DNA from: Bacteroides propionicigenes
GTDB lineage: Bacteria > Bacteroidota > Bacteroidia > Bacteroidales > Bacteroidaceae
DNA: 64,000 nt
NCBI RefSeq assembly: GCF_018390535.1
Contig: NZ_JAHBBW010000010.1
Coordinates: 97,689 to 161,688 of the forward strand
Direction of reading: 5' to 3'
A program made the position numbers and the translations under genes. The notes under the pieces were generated by a model. That model ran no database searches and was not told the DNA's origin. It saw nothing but the letters and a program-made list of their open reading frames with translations. This document shows positions 37,899 to 46,040 of this stretch, in pieces. Numbering within the stretch: position 1 is the first letter of the stretch; every line of letters begins with the position of its first letter.

Positions 37899-38212
37899 GT
37901 TGTGGTGGAGGCTCCCACCTCTGAGCACCAACAACTTATGTGATACCTATCATGTATTTACCACCGTTTACCCCTCATGAAGCATCGGCTTTTTGAGGGG
38001 TATTTTGTAGCATTGAGGCTTTCGACAAGGAATGTGTTAGTCCCAATAGTGGTTTATTCCCCTTTCATTATGTCTTCCAATAAATTCTCGTATTAATGAA
38101 ACTTAAATCTGTCAGTGGTAAATGAGCGGTTGATTGGTGGCGGTCAAGCACCTATTTAGCACCTATAAGCATCCCTATACTTTTGCGGCATAAACTTTAA
38201 TACGAAGAAAAA
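37899..38212. other. Intergenic region after the integrase
   Basis: 314 bp without a gene. It holds one clear stem-loop: ACCCCTCA (37970-37977) pairs with TGAGGGGT (37994-38001), and the loop has an inner AAGC-ATCG-GCTT stem. This is a likely terminator after the integrase, though the T-tract is short. I see nothing else that I can name. Confidence 0.5.
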
Positions 38213-38566
38213 ATGGCTTATAAAGTAAATTCATTGGAGGAAATGCCGAATGCGTTGTCCTACCTAATTGAGTCCGTAGAAGTACTGCAATCCAAAGTAA
38301 ATGCCTTGCAACATAAGCAGGCAAGTAGCTCACCTAAGTGGATGGATATAGACGAGCTTTGCGCTTATCTGCCATCACATCCAGCCAAGCAAACGGTTTA
38401 TGGATGGGTATCAACCAAACAGATTCCCGTACATAAAATAAATAAGGCATTAGCTTTCTTGCAATCGGAAATTGATGATTGGTTGAAGAATAAATCGCAT
38501 AAGACACAGGATGACTTAATGGAAGAAGCCAGACGATTTGTCGAATCTAAAAAGATTATCAGATGA
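38213..38566 (+). CDS. Small helix-turn-helix protein of mobilizable elements
   Basis: 117 aa. A coiled-coil start (ALSYLIESVEVLQSKVNALQ) is followed by an excisionase-type HTH_17: KWMDIDELCAYLPSHPAKQT, VYGWVSTKQIPVHKINKALA, FLQSEIDDWL. Such proteins commonly precede the primase-like genes of Bacteroides mobilizable elements and act as excision or replication regulators; the role here is inference. The stop overlaps the next start (ATGA at 38563-38566). Confidence 0.75.
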   Translation: MAYKVNSLEEMPNALSYLIESVEVLQSKVNALQHKQASSSPKWMDIDELCAYLPSHPAKQTVYGWVSTKQIPVHKINKALAFLQSEIDDWLKNKSHKTQDDLMEEARRFVESKKIIR

Positions 38567-39162
38567 TGGAAACGACAGACTATTGCTTTTCGTTCTTTCG
38601 CAAGCCCATTCAAAACATCGAACCGATAAGGGCGGTAGGTATTGTGGATGTGTATCGTTATATCATCGGGCATTATGCGCAACCACAAACCGAGTCTCTG
38701 CGTTCGATGCTATCTTCTCCCGAATCCAAAAGATACAAAGCCACCCATTTCGACTATTGTACTTTTTCGGGATTATTCCGTAAACGGAATGAAAAGGAAC
38801 TGATTATGCACTCAGGATTGATGTGTCTGGATTTTGACCATGTGGAGAATATCGTGGAGCTAAAACAGCAATTACTCAATCATGAATATTTTGATACGGA
38901 ACTATTATTTGTCAGTCCATCCGGTAATGGATTGAAGTGGATAATACCTGTAGACTTGAAAGGCTGGGAACATTCCCGATATTTCAAGGCTGTTGCTAAT
39001 TGTATTAAAGCAACAGGTTTGCCATCAGCGGATATATCTGGCAGTGATGTAGCTCGTTCTTGCTTCCTGCCATACGACCCACAAGCATATATTAACCATA
39101 AATACAAAGATGATGTCGAAGAAAATATTTTCCGCCCAAGATTGGGAGAATGTCCCTTCTGA
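38563..39162 (+). CDS. BT4734/VirE-N-like replication protein
   Basis: 199 aa. It shows IEPIRAVGIVDVYRYIIGHY, SGLFRKRNEKELIMHSGLMC, LDFDHVENIVELKQQL and FVSPSGNGLKWIIPVD. I recognise this as the BT4734/BF3469-type N-terminal domain (VirE_N-like, related to primase-polymerase folds), normally fused to or beside a DUF3987 protein. Here the two parts are separate genes that overlap by 53 bp. Probably works in element replication. Confidence 0.75.
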   Translation: MMETTDYCFSFFRKPIQNIEPIRAVGIVDVYRYIIGHYAQPQTESLRSMLSSPESKRYKATHFDYCTFSGLFRKRNEKELIMHSGLMCLDFDHVENIVELKQQLLNHEYFDTELLFVSPSGNGLKWIIPVDLKGWEHSRYFKAVANCIKATGLPSADISGSDVARSCFLPYDPQAYINHKYKDDVEENIFRPRLGECPF

Positions 39163-40915
39163 AATACAGCAAATACATACGCCAAGTATTGCCCCTATAT
39201 ATAATAAGGTGGAGGAAGATGTGGAAAGTGTTGTTCGGGAGATAGAACGGCGTGCCATTGATATAGCCCCTAATTATAAAGATTGGGTAGAGTTGGGCTT
39301 TGCACTTGTGGATGGATTAGGAGAGAACGGACGGGAGTATTATCACCGCATCAGCAGGTTTTACCCTACCTATCAAAGGGAAGAAACGGATAAACAATAC
39401 ACGCATTGTCTGCACTCCAAAGGGCAAGGCATTACTATCCGTTCTTTCTTCCATTTGGCAAATCAAGCCGTAATCTCATTGGCTCCGTTCAGTAAAGAGC
39501 ATTTATCCATTTTACCAAATATCCAAAATGGTAAAACGGGTAAATGGATAAAATCAGAAGAAGAACTTCCTGTATTTCCTGAATGTGTGTTTGAGCATCT
39601 TCCTCCTTTTCTAAATGAGGTTGTCAATAATTCCATTTCAGTAGATGACCGTGATACGATACTGATTGGGGCTATTGTGTGTTTGTCAGTCTGCTTTCAT
39701 AATGTTTGTGGTGTGTACGATGAGCGTATTGTTTATCCGAATCTATACCTGTTCGTTGTGGCAGATGCCGGTATGGGAAAAGGAGCATTGACTTTATGCC
39801 GAGAACTTGTAGCTCCTATCAACCGCCATTTGCATGAACTTTCAAAACGATTGGAACAGGAATACAAGGAAGCGATGAATGCTTATATCAAAGGTAAGAA
39901 AGATAGTGGAATGACTATGCTGGTCGAACCGCCCATGCGTATGCTTGTCATTCCAGCCAATAGCAGCGCAAGCTCTTTCTTGAAGATATTGGGAGATAAT
40001 GACGGAATTGGGCTGTTGTTTGAATCGGAGGGCGACACGTTAAGCCAGACTTTGAAGTCGGACTATGGTAATTATTCCGATGTGTTGCGGAAGGCATTCC
40101 ATCATGAGTTGGTCAGTTTGAGCCGTCGCAAAGATAGGGAGTATTGTGAAGTAGCTAATCCGAGAGTTTCTGTAGCTTTAGCTGGAACTCCCGAACAGGT
40201 AAGAAGATTGATACCTGATGCGGAGAACGGATTGATGAGTCGCTTTTGTTTCTATATCATCCGCTTCAAGCGAGGCATAAGAAATGTGTTTGCCACAAGC
40301 GACATTTCTCAATCCAAAAATGGAATGTTCAAACTATTGGGAGATAAATTCTGCCATCTGCATGAGGAATTTGTACGACAGGGAAATTATTCATTCTCCC
40401 TTCCCTCCGATTTACAGGAACACTTTATTGAATATCTCAGCCGTGTGAATGAAGAGTGTTGTGACGAAGTGGATAATAAGATGCAAGGAGTAGTCAGACG
40501 GATGGGACTGATTGCTTATCGTATAATGATGGTGTTGACTGCTATCCGACATTTGGATAATGTGATTCACAAATCTTCTTCTGACGAGACTGTACAATTG
40601 GTTTGCCATGAGTTTGACTATTCCATAGCCATGAGTATTTGCGACACCCTGCTTTATCATGCCGTATTCATTTATCAGAATTTGTCAGGAAACCAGTCTA
40701 AGCGATTACAACCCGCTTCACAAGAAATTGGCGTTTATGCACGAAGGAATACCCTTTATAATATGTTGCCCGAAACATTCACTAAAAAGGATTATGATGC
40801 GACAGTTTTAGCTTTAGGTGAGAATGGGAGTACGGCAAACAAGTGGATAGAAGCCTTTATTAAAGATAGCAAGCTATGCCGGATAGAGCAGGGGAAATAT
40901 AGGAAGATTTTTTGA
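39110..40915 (+). CDS. DUF3987 primase/helicase-like replication protein
   Basis: 601 aa (599 from the second ATG at 39113). A PriCT-2-like segment (AIDIAPNYKDWVELGFALVD, FYPTYQREETDKQY) is followed by a DUF3987 ATPase-like core with a P-loop variant ADAGMGKGALTLC (about 220-232) and the later SRFCFYIIRFKRG. This pair is standard in Bacteroides mobilizable elements and plasmids and is thought to support replication of the excised circle. The mob genes follow. Confidence 0.8.
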   Translation: MMSKKIFSAQDWENVPSEIQQIHTPSIAPIYNKVEEDVESVVREIERRAIDIAPNYKDWVELGFALVDGLGENGREYYHRISRFYPTYQREETDKQYTHCLHSKGQGITIRSFFHLANQAVISLAPFSKEHLSILPNIQNGKTGKWIKSEEELPVFPECVFEHLPPFLNEVVNNSISVDDRDTILIGAIVCLSVCFHNVCGVYDERIVYPNLYLFVVADAGMGKGALTLCRELVAPINRHLHELSKRLEQEYKEAMNAYIKGKKDSGMTMLVEPPMRMLVIPANSSASSFLKILGDNDGIGLLFESEGDTLSQTLKSDYGNYSDVLRKAFHHELVSLSRRKDREYCEVANPRVSVALAGTPEQVRRLIPDAENGLMSRFCFYIIRFKRGIRNVFATSDISQSKNGMFKLLGDKFCHLHEEFVRQGNYSFSLPSDLQEHFIEYLSRVNEECCDEVDNKMQGVVRRMGLIAYRIMMVLTAIRHLDNVIHKSSSDETVQLVCHEFDYSIAMSICDTLLYHAVFIYQNLSGNQSKRLQPASQEIGVYARRNTLYNMLPETFTKKDYDATVLALGENGSTANKWIEAFIKDSKLCRIEQGKYRKIF

Positions 40916-40976
40916 GTGGCAAGTTTGTGTTTTAGTGCCACTAAAACCTGTGGGGCAAGCGACAGACCTGCCACTC
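40914..40976 (+). other. Candidate oriT upstream of the mob genes
   Basis: Nested inverted repeats: outer GAGTGGCA (40914-40921) with TGCCACTC (40969-40976), inner TTTTAGTG-C-CACTAAAA (40930-40946), a perfect 8-bp dyad. The site starts at the replication gene's stop and ends 28 bp before mobC, a usual position for oriT in Bacteroides mobilizable elements. The nick site cannot be named. Confidence 0.45.
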
Positions 40977-41004
40977 TCAAAAAAACAATTTATCAATATT
41001 GAGA

Positions 41005-41385
41005 ATGAATATGAGTATAAAGGAAAAGAAACTTGGTGGCCGCCCAAAGTTGGCGAGCTATCAGAAACGTACCAAATGTTTTCGGGTAATGTTTACCGAG
41101 AACGACTACATTTATATCCAATCCAAAGCGGAACAGGCAGGATTATCTGTCAATGAATTTTGCCATCAGGCTGCAATGGATTGTCAAGTCTGTCAACGTA
41201 TCAGTCCGGAAATGGTATCGGCAATTCGTGACCTTTCCGGTATCGCCAATAACGTCAATCAGATTGCCCATCAGATGCACATCTATGGATTGGAAACAGT
41301 CAAACAACAGTGTTTTTTGATTGTCTCGGAAGTTAGTAGAATTATCACCCAAGTAAAGAATACCTGTCATGATAGCGAAGATTAA
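41005..41385 (+). CDS. MobC-like mobilization accessory protein
   Basis: 126 aa from the ATG at 41005. It carries LASYQKRTKCFRVMFTENDY, a ribbon-helix-helix-like start, and the MobC-type IRDLSGIANNVNQIAHQMHI near residues 75-95. Proteins of this type bind oriT and help the relaxase nick. It overlaps the relaxase gene by 17 bp, which is typical of mobCA pairs. Confidence 0.85.
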   Translation: MNMSIKEKKLGGRPKLASYQKRTKCFRVMFTENDYIYIQSKAEQAGLSVNEFCHQAAMDCQVCQRISPEMVSAIRDLSGIANNVNQIAHQMHIYGLETVKQQCFLIVSEVSRIITQVKNTCHDSED

Positions 41386-42268
41386 AACAAGAGTTGATTT
41401 CGGAGGTATTGTAAACTACGCCAACGACCAAAAGAACAAGAAGAAATGCGCTACACTTTTAGCGCACGAAGGAGTATGTGCCATTAGCAATAAGTTGATT
41501 GCCGATTCTTTTTGCCTTCAAGCATCCATGCGCCCGAAAGTAAAGAGTCCTGTGAAGCACGTATCACTTGCTTTCTCTTCGCAAGATATTAGCCGTTTTC
41601 CCGATAATGAAGAAGGGGATGCGCTGATGGTGGAGATTGCCAAGAAATGGATGGAACAAATGGGGATTCGTAATACTCAATATATCATAGCCCGGCATCA
41701 CGATACGAAACATCCTCATTGTCATTTGGTATTTAATCGGATAGACAATAAAGGCAATCTCATTTCCGACAGCAATGAAAGAATACGCAATGCAAAAGTC
41801 TGTCGGACTTTGACTAAAGAGTATGGACTTTACTTTGCCCCTAAAAATAGTAAAGCCAGAAATAAAAGCCGTTTGCGTCCTCATCAACTACGGAAGTATA
41901 ATCTTCGTTCTTCTGTGCTTGATGCGCGAGCAAATTCTCATTCGTGGAATGACTTTTTTAGCATTCTCAAAGGCTTGGGTATAGATATGCGTTTTTATCA
42001 TGCTGAGAATTCTGATAAAATTCGTGGTATATCATTCAGTCAGGATGAGTATAGCATGGCTGGTTCTAAACTTGACCGTGATTTGAGTTTTAACAGCCTT
42101 TGTGCTACATTGGGTAATATGGCAGCAGAACTGATTATTCAACCCCATCAAGCCATAACTCCCAGTGGAGGTGGAGGAACCAACAATGAACAAGGATGGC
42201 GAAACGATAAAAACAGAGACAACGAAAGAAACGAACCTTTTCATAAAACCACAAAACGTAGAAGATAA
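41369..42268 (+). CDS. MobA-like relaxase/mobilization nuclease
   Basis: 299 aa. Relaxase (PF03432-type) features: start TRVDFGGIVNYANDQKNKKK, and the metal-binding histidine motif IIARHHDTKHPHCHLVFNRI (about 107-126). The motif I Tyr is likely Y17 in IVNYAND. The C-terminal Gly/Asn-rich tail (PSGGGGTNNEQG) is low complexity. It nicks oriT and leads the strand into the recipient using a helper conjugation system. It is short for a relaxase but similar to those of small Bacteroides mobilizable elements. Confidence 0.88.
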   Translation: MIAKIKTRVDFGGIVNYANDQKNKKKCATLLAHEGVCAISNKLIADSFCLQASMRPKVKSPVKHVSLAFSSQDISRFPDNEEGDALMVEIAKKWMEQMGIRNTQYIIARHHDTKHPHCHLVFNRIDNKGNLISDSNERIRNAKVCRTLTKEYGLYFAPKNSKARNKSRLRPHQLRKYNLRSSVLDARANSHSWNDFFSILKGLGIDMRFYHAENSDKIRGISFSQDEYSMAGSKLDRDLSFNSLCATLGNMAAELIIQPHQAITPSGGGGTNNEQGWRNDKNRDNERNEPFHKTTKRRR

Positions 42269-42906
42269 TGAAAGAAGATGTAGTAGCTGCAAATCTTGCG
42301 AATTTGCGTCAAAGTATCAACGAACTGAAAGTGTGTATTGAAAAACAGAACACCACAGTTCCTAAACCAGAACAATCTGTAAAAGCGGATTTCAATGAAA
42401 AGACCATTTATACTGGAATTGCCAAAAGTTTCTGTACTTGCTGGAATGAAGCCTTGTCTGTGGTCAAGAAACATATCTGGCAACAGCAGCCCAACACATT
42501 GCCGTTTTCGCTATGGTTTCCAAAACTCATTGATTTATTCAAGCAAAAGTCTAAACTTCTTGAATATCTTTATAGGCATGTCTGCGATTACAATCAAAAT
42601 CGTATGACTATCGAAACTAATACCCGATGTATATTGAAACGGCAGGATGAGATATTAGTAAAAATCAATGAATTGAAAAGCCCTGTAACCGTTATTCCTC
42701 CTAATATCAGTGGGTTGTTTATATGTGGCTATCATATAAAACTCCAGTATATAGTGCCCATTATTGCCATTATTATTATATGGGCTGTTGCTGCTTCTGC
42801 TAGTAGTATGAAATTTAAGGAAGAATCCTTTGCACATTATTCTATGTATAGGGCAGTGAAGGAACAGCATCAGTACTTGATAGAAACAATAAAAAGGGGA
42901 AATTAG
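42268..42906 (+). CDS. Membrane-anchored accessory protein of the mob operon
   Basis: 212 aa. The start ATG shares a base with the relaxase stop (TAATG). An N-terminal coiled coil (NLANLRQSINELKVCIEKQN) is followed by a soluble middle part and one membrane helix near residues 155-175 (LQYIVPIIAIIIIWAVAAS). No family that I recognise, but similar genes often follow mobA in Bacteroides elements. It may link the relaxosome to the membrane (inference). Confidence 0.65.
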   Translation: MKEDVVAANLANLRQSINELKVCIEKQNTTVPKPEQSVKADFNEKTIYTGIAKSFCTCWNEALSVVKKHIWQQQPNTLPFSLWFPKLIDLFKQKSKLLEYLYRHVCDYNQNRMTIETNTRCILKRQDEILVKINELKSPVTVIPPNISGLFICGYHIKLQYIVPIIAIIIIWAVAASASSMKFKEESFAHYSMYRAVKEQHQYLIETIKRGN

Positions 42907-42949
42907 TATATGCTTTTACATTTTACGTATATACTGTTTATTCCAATTT

Positions 42950-42988
42950 ATCCCTTTACATTTCAATTAATTGTGAAGGGATTTTTTT
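42950..42988 (+). terminator. Terminator of the mob operon
   Basis: ATCCCTT (42950-42956) pairs with AAGGGAT (42976-42982), followed by a run of seven T. It ends 34 bp before the invertase start, so the invertase is probably transcribed on its own. Confidence 0.7.
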
Positions 42989-43021
42989 ATATTGGTGTAT
43001 GTTAATATAAATTTTAGCGTT

Positions 43022-43675
43022 ATGATTTACGGATACATTAGAGTAAGCAGTGATAAACAAACTGTAGAAAACCAACGTTTTGAGATAAGTAATTTCTGTA
43101 AAATTAATGAGTTAACAATTGACGATTGGATAGAAGAAACTATCAGTGGAACGAAAAATTACACAAAACGACAGCTTGGACGTTTACTGCGTAAAGTATG
43201 CAAAGATGATATTATCATCTGTAGTGAACTTTCACGTCTTGGACGTAATCTTTTTATGATTATGGAAATCTTGAATATCTGTATGACAAAGGAATGTAAG
43301 GTATGGACAATTAAAGATAACTATCGACTAGGGGAAGATATACAAAGTAAAGTCCTTGCCTTTGCTTTTGGATTGTCAGCTGAGATTGAACGCAATCTTA
43401 TCAGTCAACGTACAAAAGAGGCATTAGCGAGAAAAAAATCAGAAGGGGCTATGCTCGGACATTGTCGTGGCTTTCGCTGTAGACTTAATCCCAAATGTGC
43501 CAACAAACATGATTATATTGTAAAAGAGTTGGCTAAAGGAACAGAAAAAACTGTTATATCTAAAAGGTTGAAAGTTTCAAAAACAACATTATATCGTTAT
43601 CTCGTTTATACGGGGCTTCATTTGCCTATAAATTGTCAACAAGAAGGGTGGGAAGAGTATGGTATCTATCATTGA
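43022..43675 (+). CDS. Serine site-specific recombinase (Mpi-like DNA invertase)
   Basis: 217 aa from the ATG at 43022 (MIYGYIRVSSDKQTVENQRF). Resolvase/invertase catalytic domain: catalytic Ser in YIRVSSDKQ (about residue 9-10), then the ISGTKNYTKRQLGRLL and SELSRLGRNLFMIMEIL motifs, a long helix with GLSAEIERNLISQRTKEALA, and a small C-terminal HTH (VISKRLKVSKTTLYRYLV). It closely resembles B. fragilis Mpi-type invertases. It lies just before two silent methylase cassettes and very likely inverts them against the expressed gene. Confidence 0.88.
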   Translation: MIYGYIRVSSDKQTVENQRFEISNFCKINELTIDDWIEETISGTKNYTKRQLGRLLRKVCKDDIIICSELSRLGRNLFMIMEILNICMTKECKVWTIKDNYRLGEDIQSKVLAFAFGLSAEIERNLISQRTKEALARKKSEGAMLGHCRGFRCRLNPKCANKHDYIVKELAKGTEKTVISKRLKVSKTTLYRYLVYTGLHLPINCQQEGWEEYGIYH

Positions 43676-43694
43676 TTTCTATGTACTACAGAAG

Positions 43695-44915
43695 CGACCC
43701 TCAAATGGGGGCGGCTTCGACATCACTATTGGCAACCCACCATACATCAGTGCACCGACACAGATAGCATCACCAGAATTGAACGAACAGCGGTCGCGTA
43801 TAGTGGCAAGCAAGAAGTACAAATCGCTTAATGAAAAGTGGGATTTGTATGTTCCTTTCATGGAACTTGGTATGCAACTCCTATGTCCCAATGGAATATT
43901 TTCTATGATTGTTCCATATCCTTTGACAAATCAAAAGTATGGAAAGAAACTTCGTAAGATGATTGCAGAAGAATATCATTTGTTGGAGATAGCCGACCTA
44001 AACGGCACAAAGATTTTTGAGAATGCCACAGTGAGTAACTGCATTCCATTTATTAAGAACACTCAACCAGAGGGTGAACTTCGCATCACAAAAATCTTTG
44101 AGGACAAGACCATCCGTGAAGTGTTAAGCAAATCTCCAGAGGCATTAAAGCAGGACGAGAAAAATTATGTTTGGAACTTGACAGAAGAGGAAAGAACAGG
44201 AAATCGCTTCGCCAATATGAATATATTGGGTGACTTTTGCTATATAAGTGTAGGAATGGTCGTTAATGCCAATGAGAAGAATGCTCAAGGAGCATTTAAA
44301 AAAGAGGATTTGATAAGTGACTCATACGATGCCATCCATTGTAGGAAGTATATTGAGGCAAAGGATATAGACAAATTTCAAGTCAAACGGGTGCGCTATC
44401 TTGAATGGAACACGGAACGGTGCCCAGATAAACTACGTCGTCCGACGTTCCGTGAACTGTACGATTGTCCCAAGTTATTAATAAATCGCTTGGGTGTTCT
44501 AAAGGTATATCTTGATATGGATACTCATTTCTTGCATAGTGATTCAATGTTCTGTGCTGTCTTATGGAAAGACCTGAAAGGTGTCTATAATAAGAGCTTA
44601 TCTTCAAGCATCAAAAAGTTCTGCAAACATAACCGTGCAGTTATGGAATCTCTGTCTGAGAAGGTTGACCTATATTATTTGCTGGGCATTCTTAATTCTT
44701 CTATGGCAGACCAGTTGTTGGCAGACCAACGAGGTGGCGACTATCACATATATCCTGAACACATTCGCAATCTTCCAATCCCTGCTCCGCAAAGAGAAGC
44801 ACAAAACGCGATCGGCGTAATTGTAAAAGAGATTCTACATCGTCGAGAAGAAAATATTGATTACTCCGAATTGGAAGAACAACTCAATGGACTTGTGACC
44901 GCATTGTATCAATGA
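43695..44915 (+). CDS. Silent cassette S1: alternative C-terminal/target-recognition part of the methylase (partial, promoterless)
   Basis: About 406 codons from the crossover sequence CGACCCTCAAA (R-P-S-N) to the stop. It begins right at the catalytic motif IV region (FDITIGNPPYISAP) and lacks the upstream motif I half, so it cannot make an enzyme alone. It then carries FMELGMQLLCPNGIFSMIVP and a TaqI-C-like recognition domain ending QLNGLVTALYQ. An in-frame ATG exists at 43659, but there is no promoter of its own. It is much diverged from the expressed copy and from S2, as expected of a different specificity. After inversion it would continue the frame of the gene at 49016. Confidence 0.8.
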   Translation, partial: RPSNGGGFDITIGNPPYISAPTQIASPELNEQRSRIVASKKYKSLNEKWDLYVPFMELGMQLLCPNGIFSMIVPYPLTNQKYGKKLRKMIAEEYHLLEIADLNGTKIFENATVSNCIPFIKNTQPEGELRITKIFEDKTIREVLSKSPEALKQDEKNYVWNLTEEERTGNRFANMNILGDFCYISVGMVVNANEKNAQGAFKKEDLISDSYDAIHCRKYIEAKDIDKFQVKRVRYLEWNTERCPDKLRRPTFRELYDCPKLLINRLGVLKVYLDMDTHFLHSDSMFCAVLWKDLKGVYNKSLSSSIKKFCKHNRAVMESLSEKVDLYYLLGILNSSMADQLLADQRGGDYHIYPEHIRNLPIPAPQREAQNAIGVIVKEILHRREENIDYSELEEQLNGLVTALYQ

Positions 44916-44924
44916 CATATTGTT

Positions 44925-44967
44925 GACCCTCAAAAGAGGGCTTCGATATTGTCATCGGCAATCCACC
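44925..44967 (+). repeat. 43-bp inverted repeat, silent side (S2)
   Basis: Starts GACCCTCAAAAGAGGGCTTC and is identical over 43 bp to the minus strand of 47032-47074; with two mismatches the match extends to 56 bp. It contains the dyad CCCTC-AAAA-GAGGG, a plausible serine-invertase site. Confidence 0.92.
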
Positions 44968-45982
44968 ATACGGTGCTAAATACGACAACCAAACAAAGAG
45001 GTATTATAAGAATACCTATGTGACGGCAAATAGCATCCGAGGATTACAGAAGGGGTCTCTTGATACATATACACTATTCATAGAATTGGGATACAATCTG
45101 CTTAGGAAGAATGGGAGTTTTGCCTATATCGTTCCAATATCCTTGACATCAAGTGATTCCCTAACAGGCGTACACCGTCTTTTGATGGGAAACTGTGATA
45201 CCATATACATATCATCGTATGCAGTACGTCCTAAGCCTGTTTTTGAGAACGCTGTAGTAAACACTTCGATACTTCTTTTTAAGAAGACTGAAACGCCATG
45301 TCAGTATCTTTTCTCAACCAAGATGCACAGAAGAGGGAATGAGTTTGAATTACAAAGGCTCATTGATAATTTGCAATTTGTTGATGTGAAAGGGCAAACA
45401 CTTTATGGTCGTATTCCAAAGATAGGTTCTGAAATAGAGAAAACCATCTTAAACAAACTCTTCAACTATACAAAGTTGGGAGCTCTTATCAAAACTTCAG
45501 GGAGTCCAATCATATATAGGTTTGCAGGAGGGCGATATTTCAAAGTCGTAACAAATTATAGTACCGGTTCATCAGCAGAGAGAACTATCTATTTCGCTAA
45601 TTCCAAAATCGCAGATGCTGTTGGCTGCATACTCAGTAGCAGTTTGTCATTTTGGTTCTATCAGATTTTTTCTGATAATTTAAATTGGAAGACATACGAG
45701 ATAGAGAATTTCACAGTTCCACAGCTCTCAGCTGAGGATATTGACTATCTTGACAAGTTGTATTCTCGTTATCTTTCTGACATAGAGGCAAAAGCTAATA
45801 TCAGAATAACTTCTGGAGAGTCCACTTATAATGTTGATTCATTCAAGGAATACAAAATTGTACGCTCCAAAGCCATCATTGATGAGATAGATGACTACAT
45901 CTGTCCACTATACGGATTGACGCAGGAGGAAACCGATTTTATCAAAAATTACGAATTAGAATTTAGGTTGGCTGGAGAATGA
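44927..45982 (+). CDS. Silent cassette S2: alternative C-terminal/target-recognition part of the methylase (partial, promoterless)
   Basis: 352 codons starting inside the 43-bp repeat. In the methylase frame a TGA stop (44924-44926) lies directly before the first codon, so the cassette is trimmed exactly at the crossover. It reads P-S-K-E-G then FDIVIGNPPYGAKYDNQTKR, LQKGSLDTYTLFIELGYNLL, IVPISLTSSDSLTGVHRLLM, and ends NYELEFRLAGE. It is clearly homologous to the expressed C-terminus but diverged through the recognition region. It faces the expressed gene, with a perfect hairpin between their ends. Confidence 0.82.
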   Translation, partial: PSKEGFDIVIGNPPYGAKYDNQTKRYYKNTYVTANSIRGLQKGSLDTYTLFIELGYNLLRKNGSFAYIVPISLTSSDSLTGVHRLLMGNCDTIYISSYAVRPKPVFENAVVNTSILLFKKTETPCQYLFSTKMHRRGNEFELQRLIDNLQFVDVKGQTLYGRIPKIGSEIEKTILNKLFNYTKLGALIKTSGSPIIYRFAGGRYFKVVTNYSTGSSAERTIYFANSKIADAVGCILSSSLSFWFYQIFSDNLNWKTYEIENFTVPQLSAEDIDYLDKLYSRYLSDIEAKANIRITSGESTYNVDSFKEYKIVRSKAIIDEIDDYICPLYGLTQEETDFIKNYELEFRLAGE

Positions 45983-46016
45983 ATGATAATTGGAGGATAA
46001 TCCCTCCAATTATCAT
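45983..46016. terminator. Two-way hairpin between silent cassette S2 and the expressed methylase
   Basis: ATGATAATTGGAGG (45983-45996) pairs perfectly with CCTCCAATTATCAT (46003-46016). It lies between the two convergent stops and stays inside the invertible segment in either orientation. Confidence 0.75.
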
Positions 46017-46040
46017 AATCTTTCCTTTCAGAATTAACGC

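Noticed and set aside
43659..45982. Two independent functional methyltransferase genes
   Set aside because: Both lack SAM-binding motif I and the whole N-terminal half, have no promoter, and start at the same crossover sequence; they are better read as silent cassettes.
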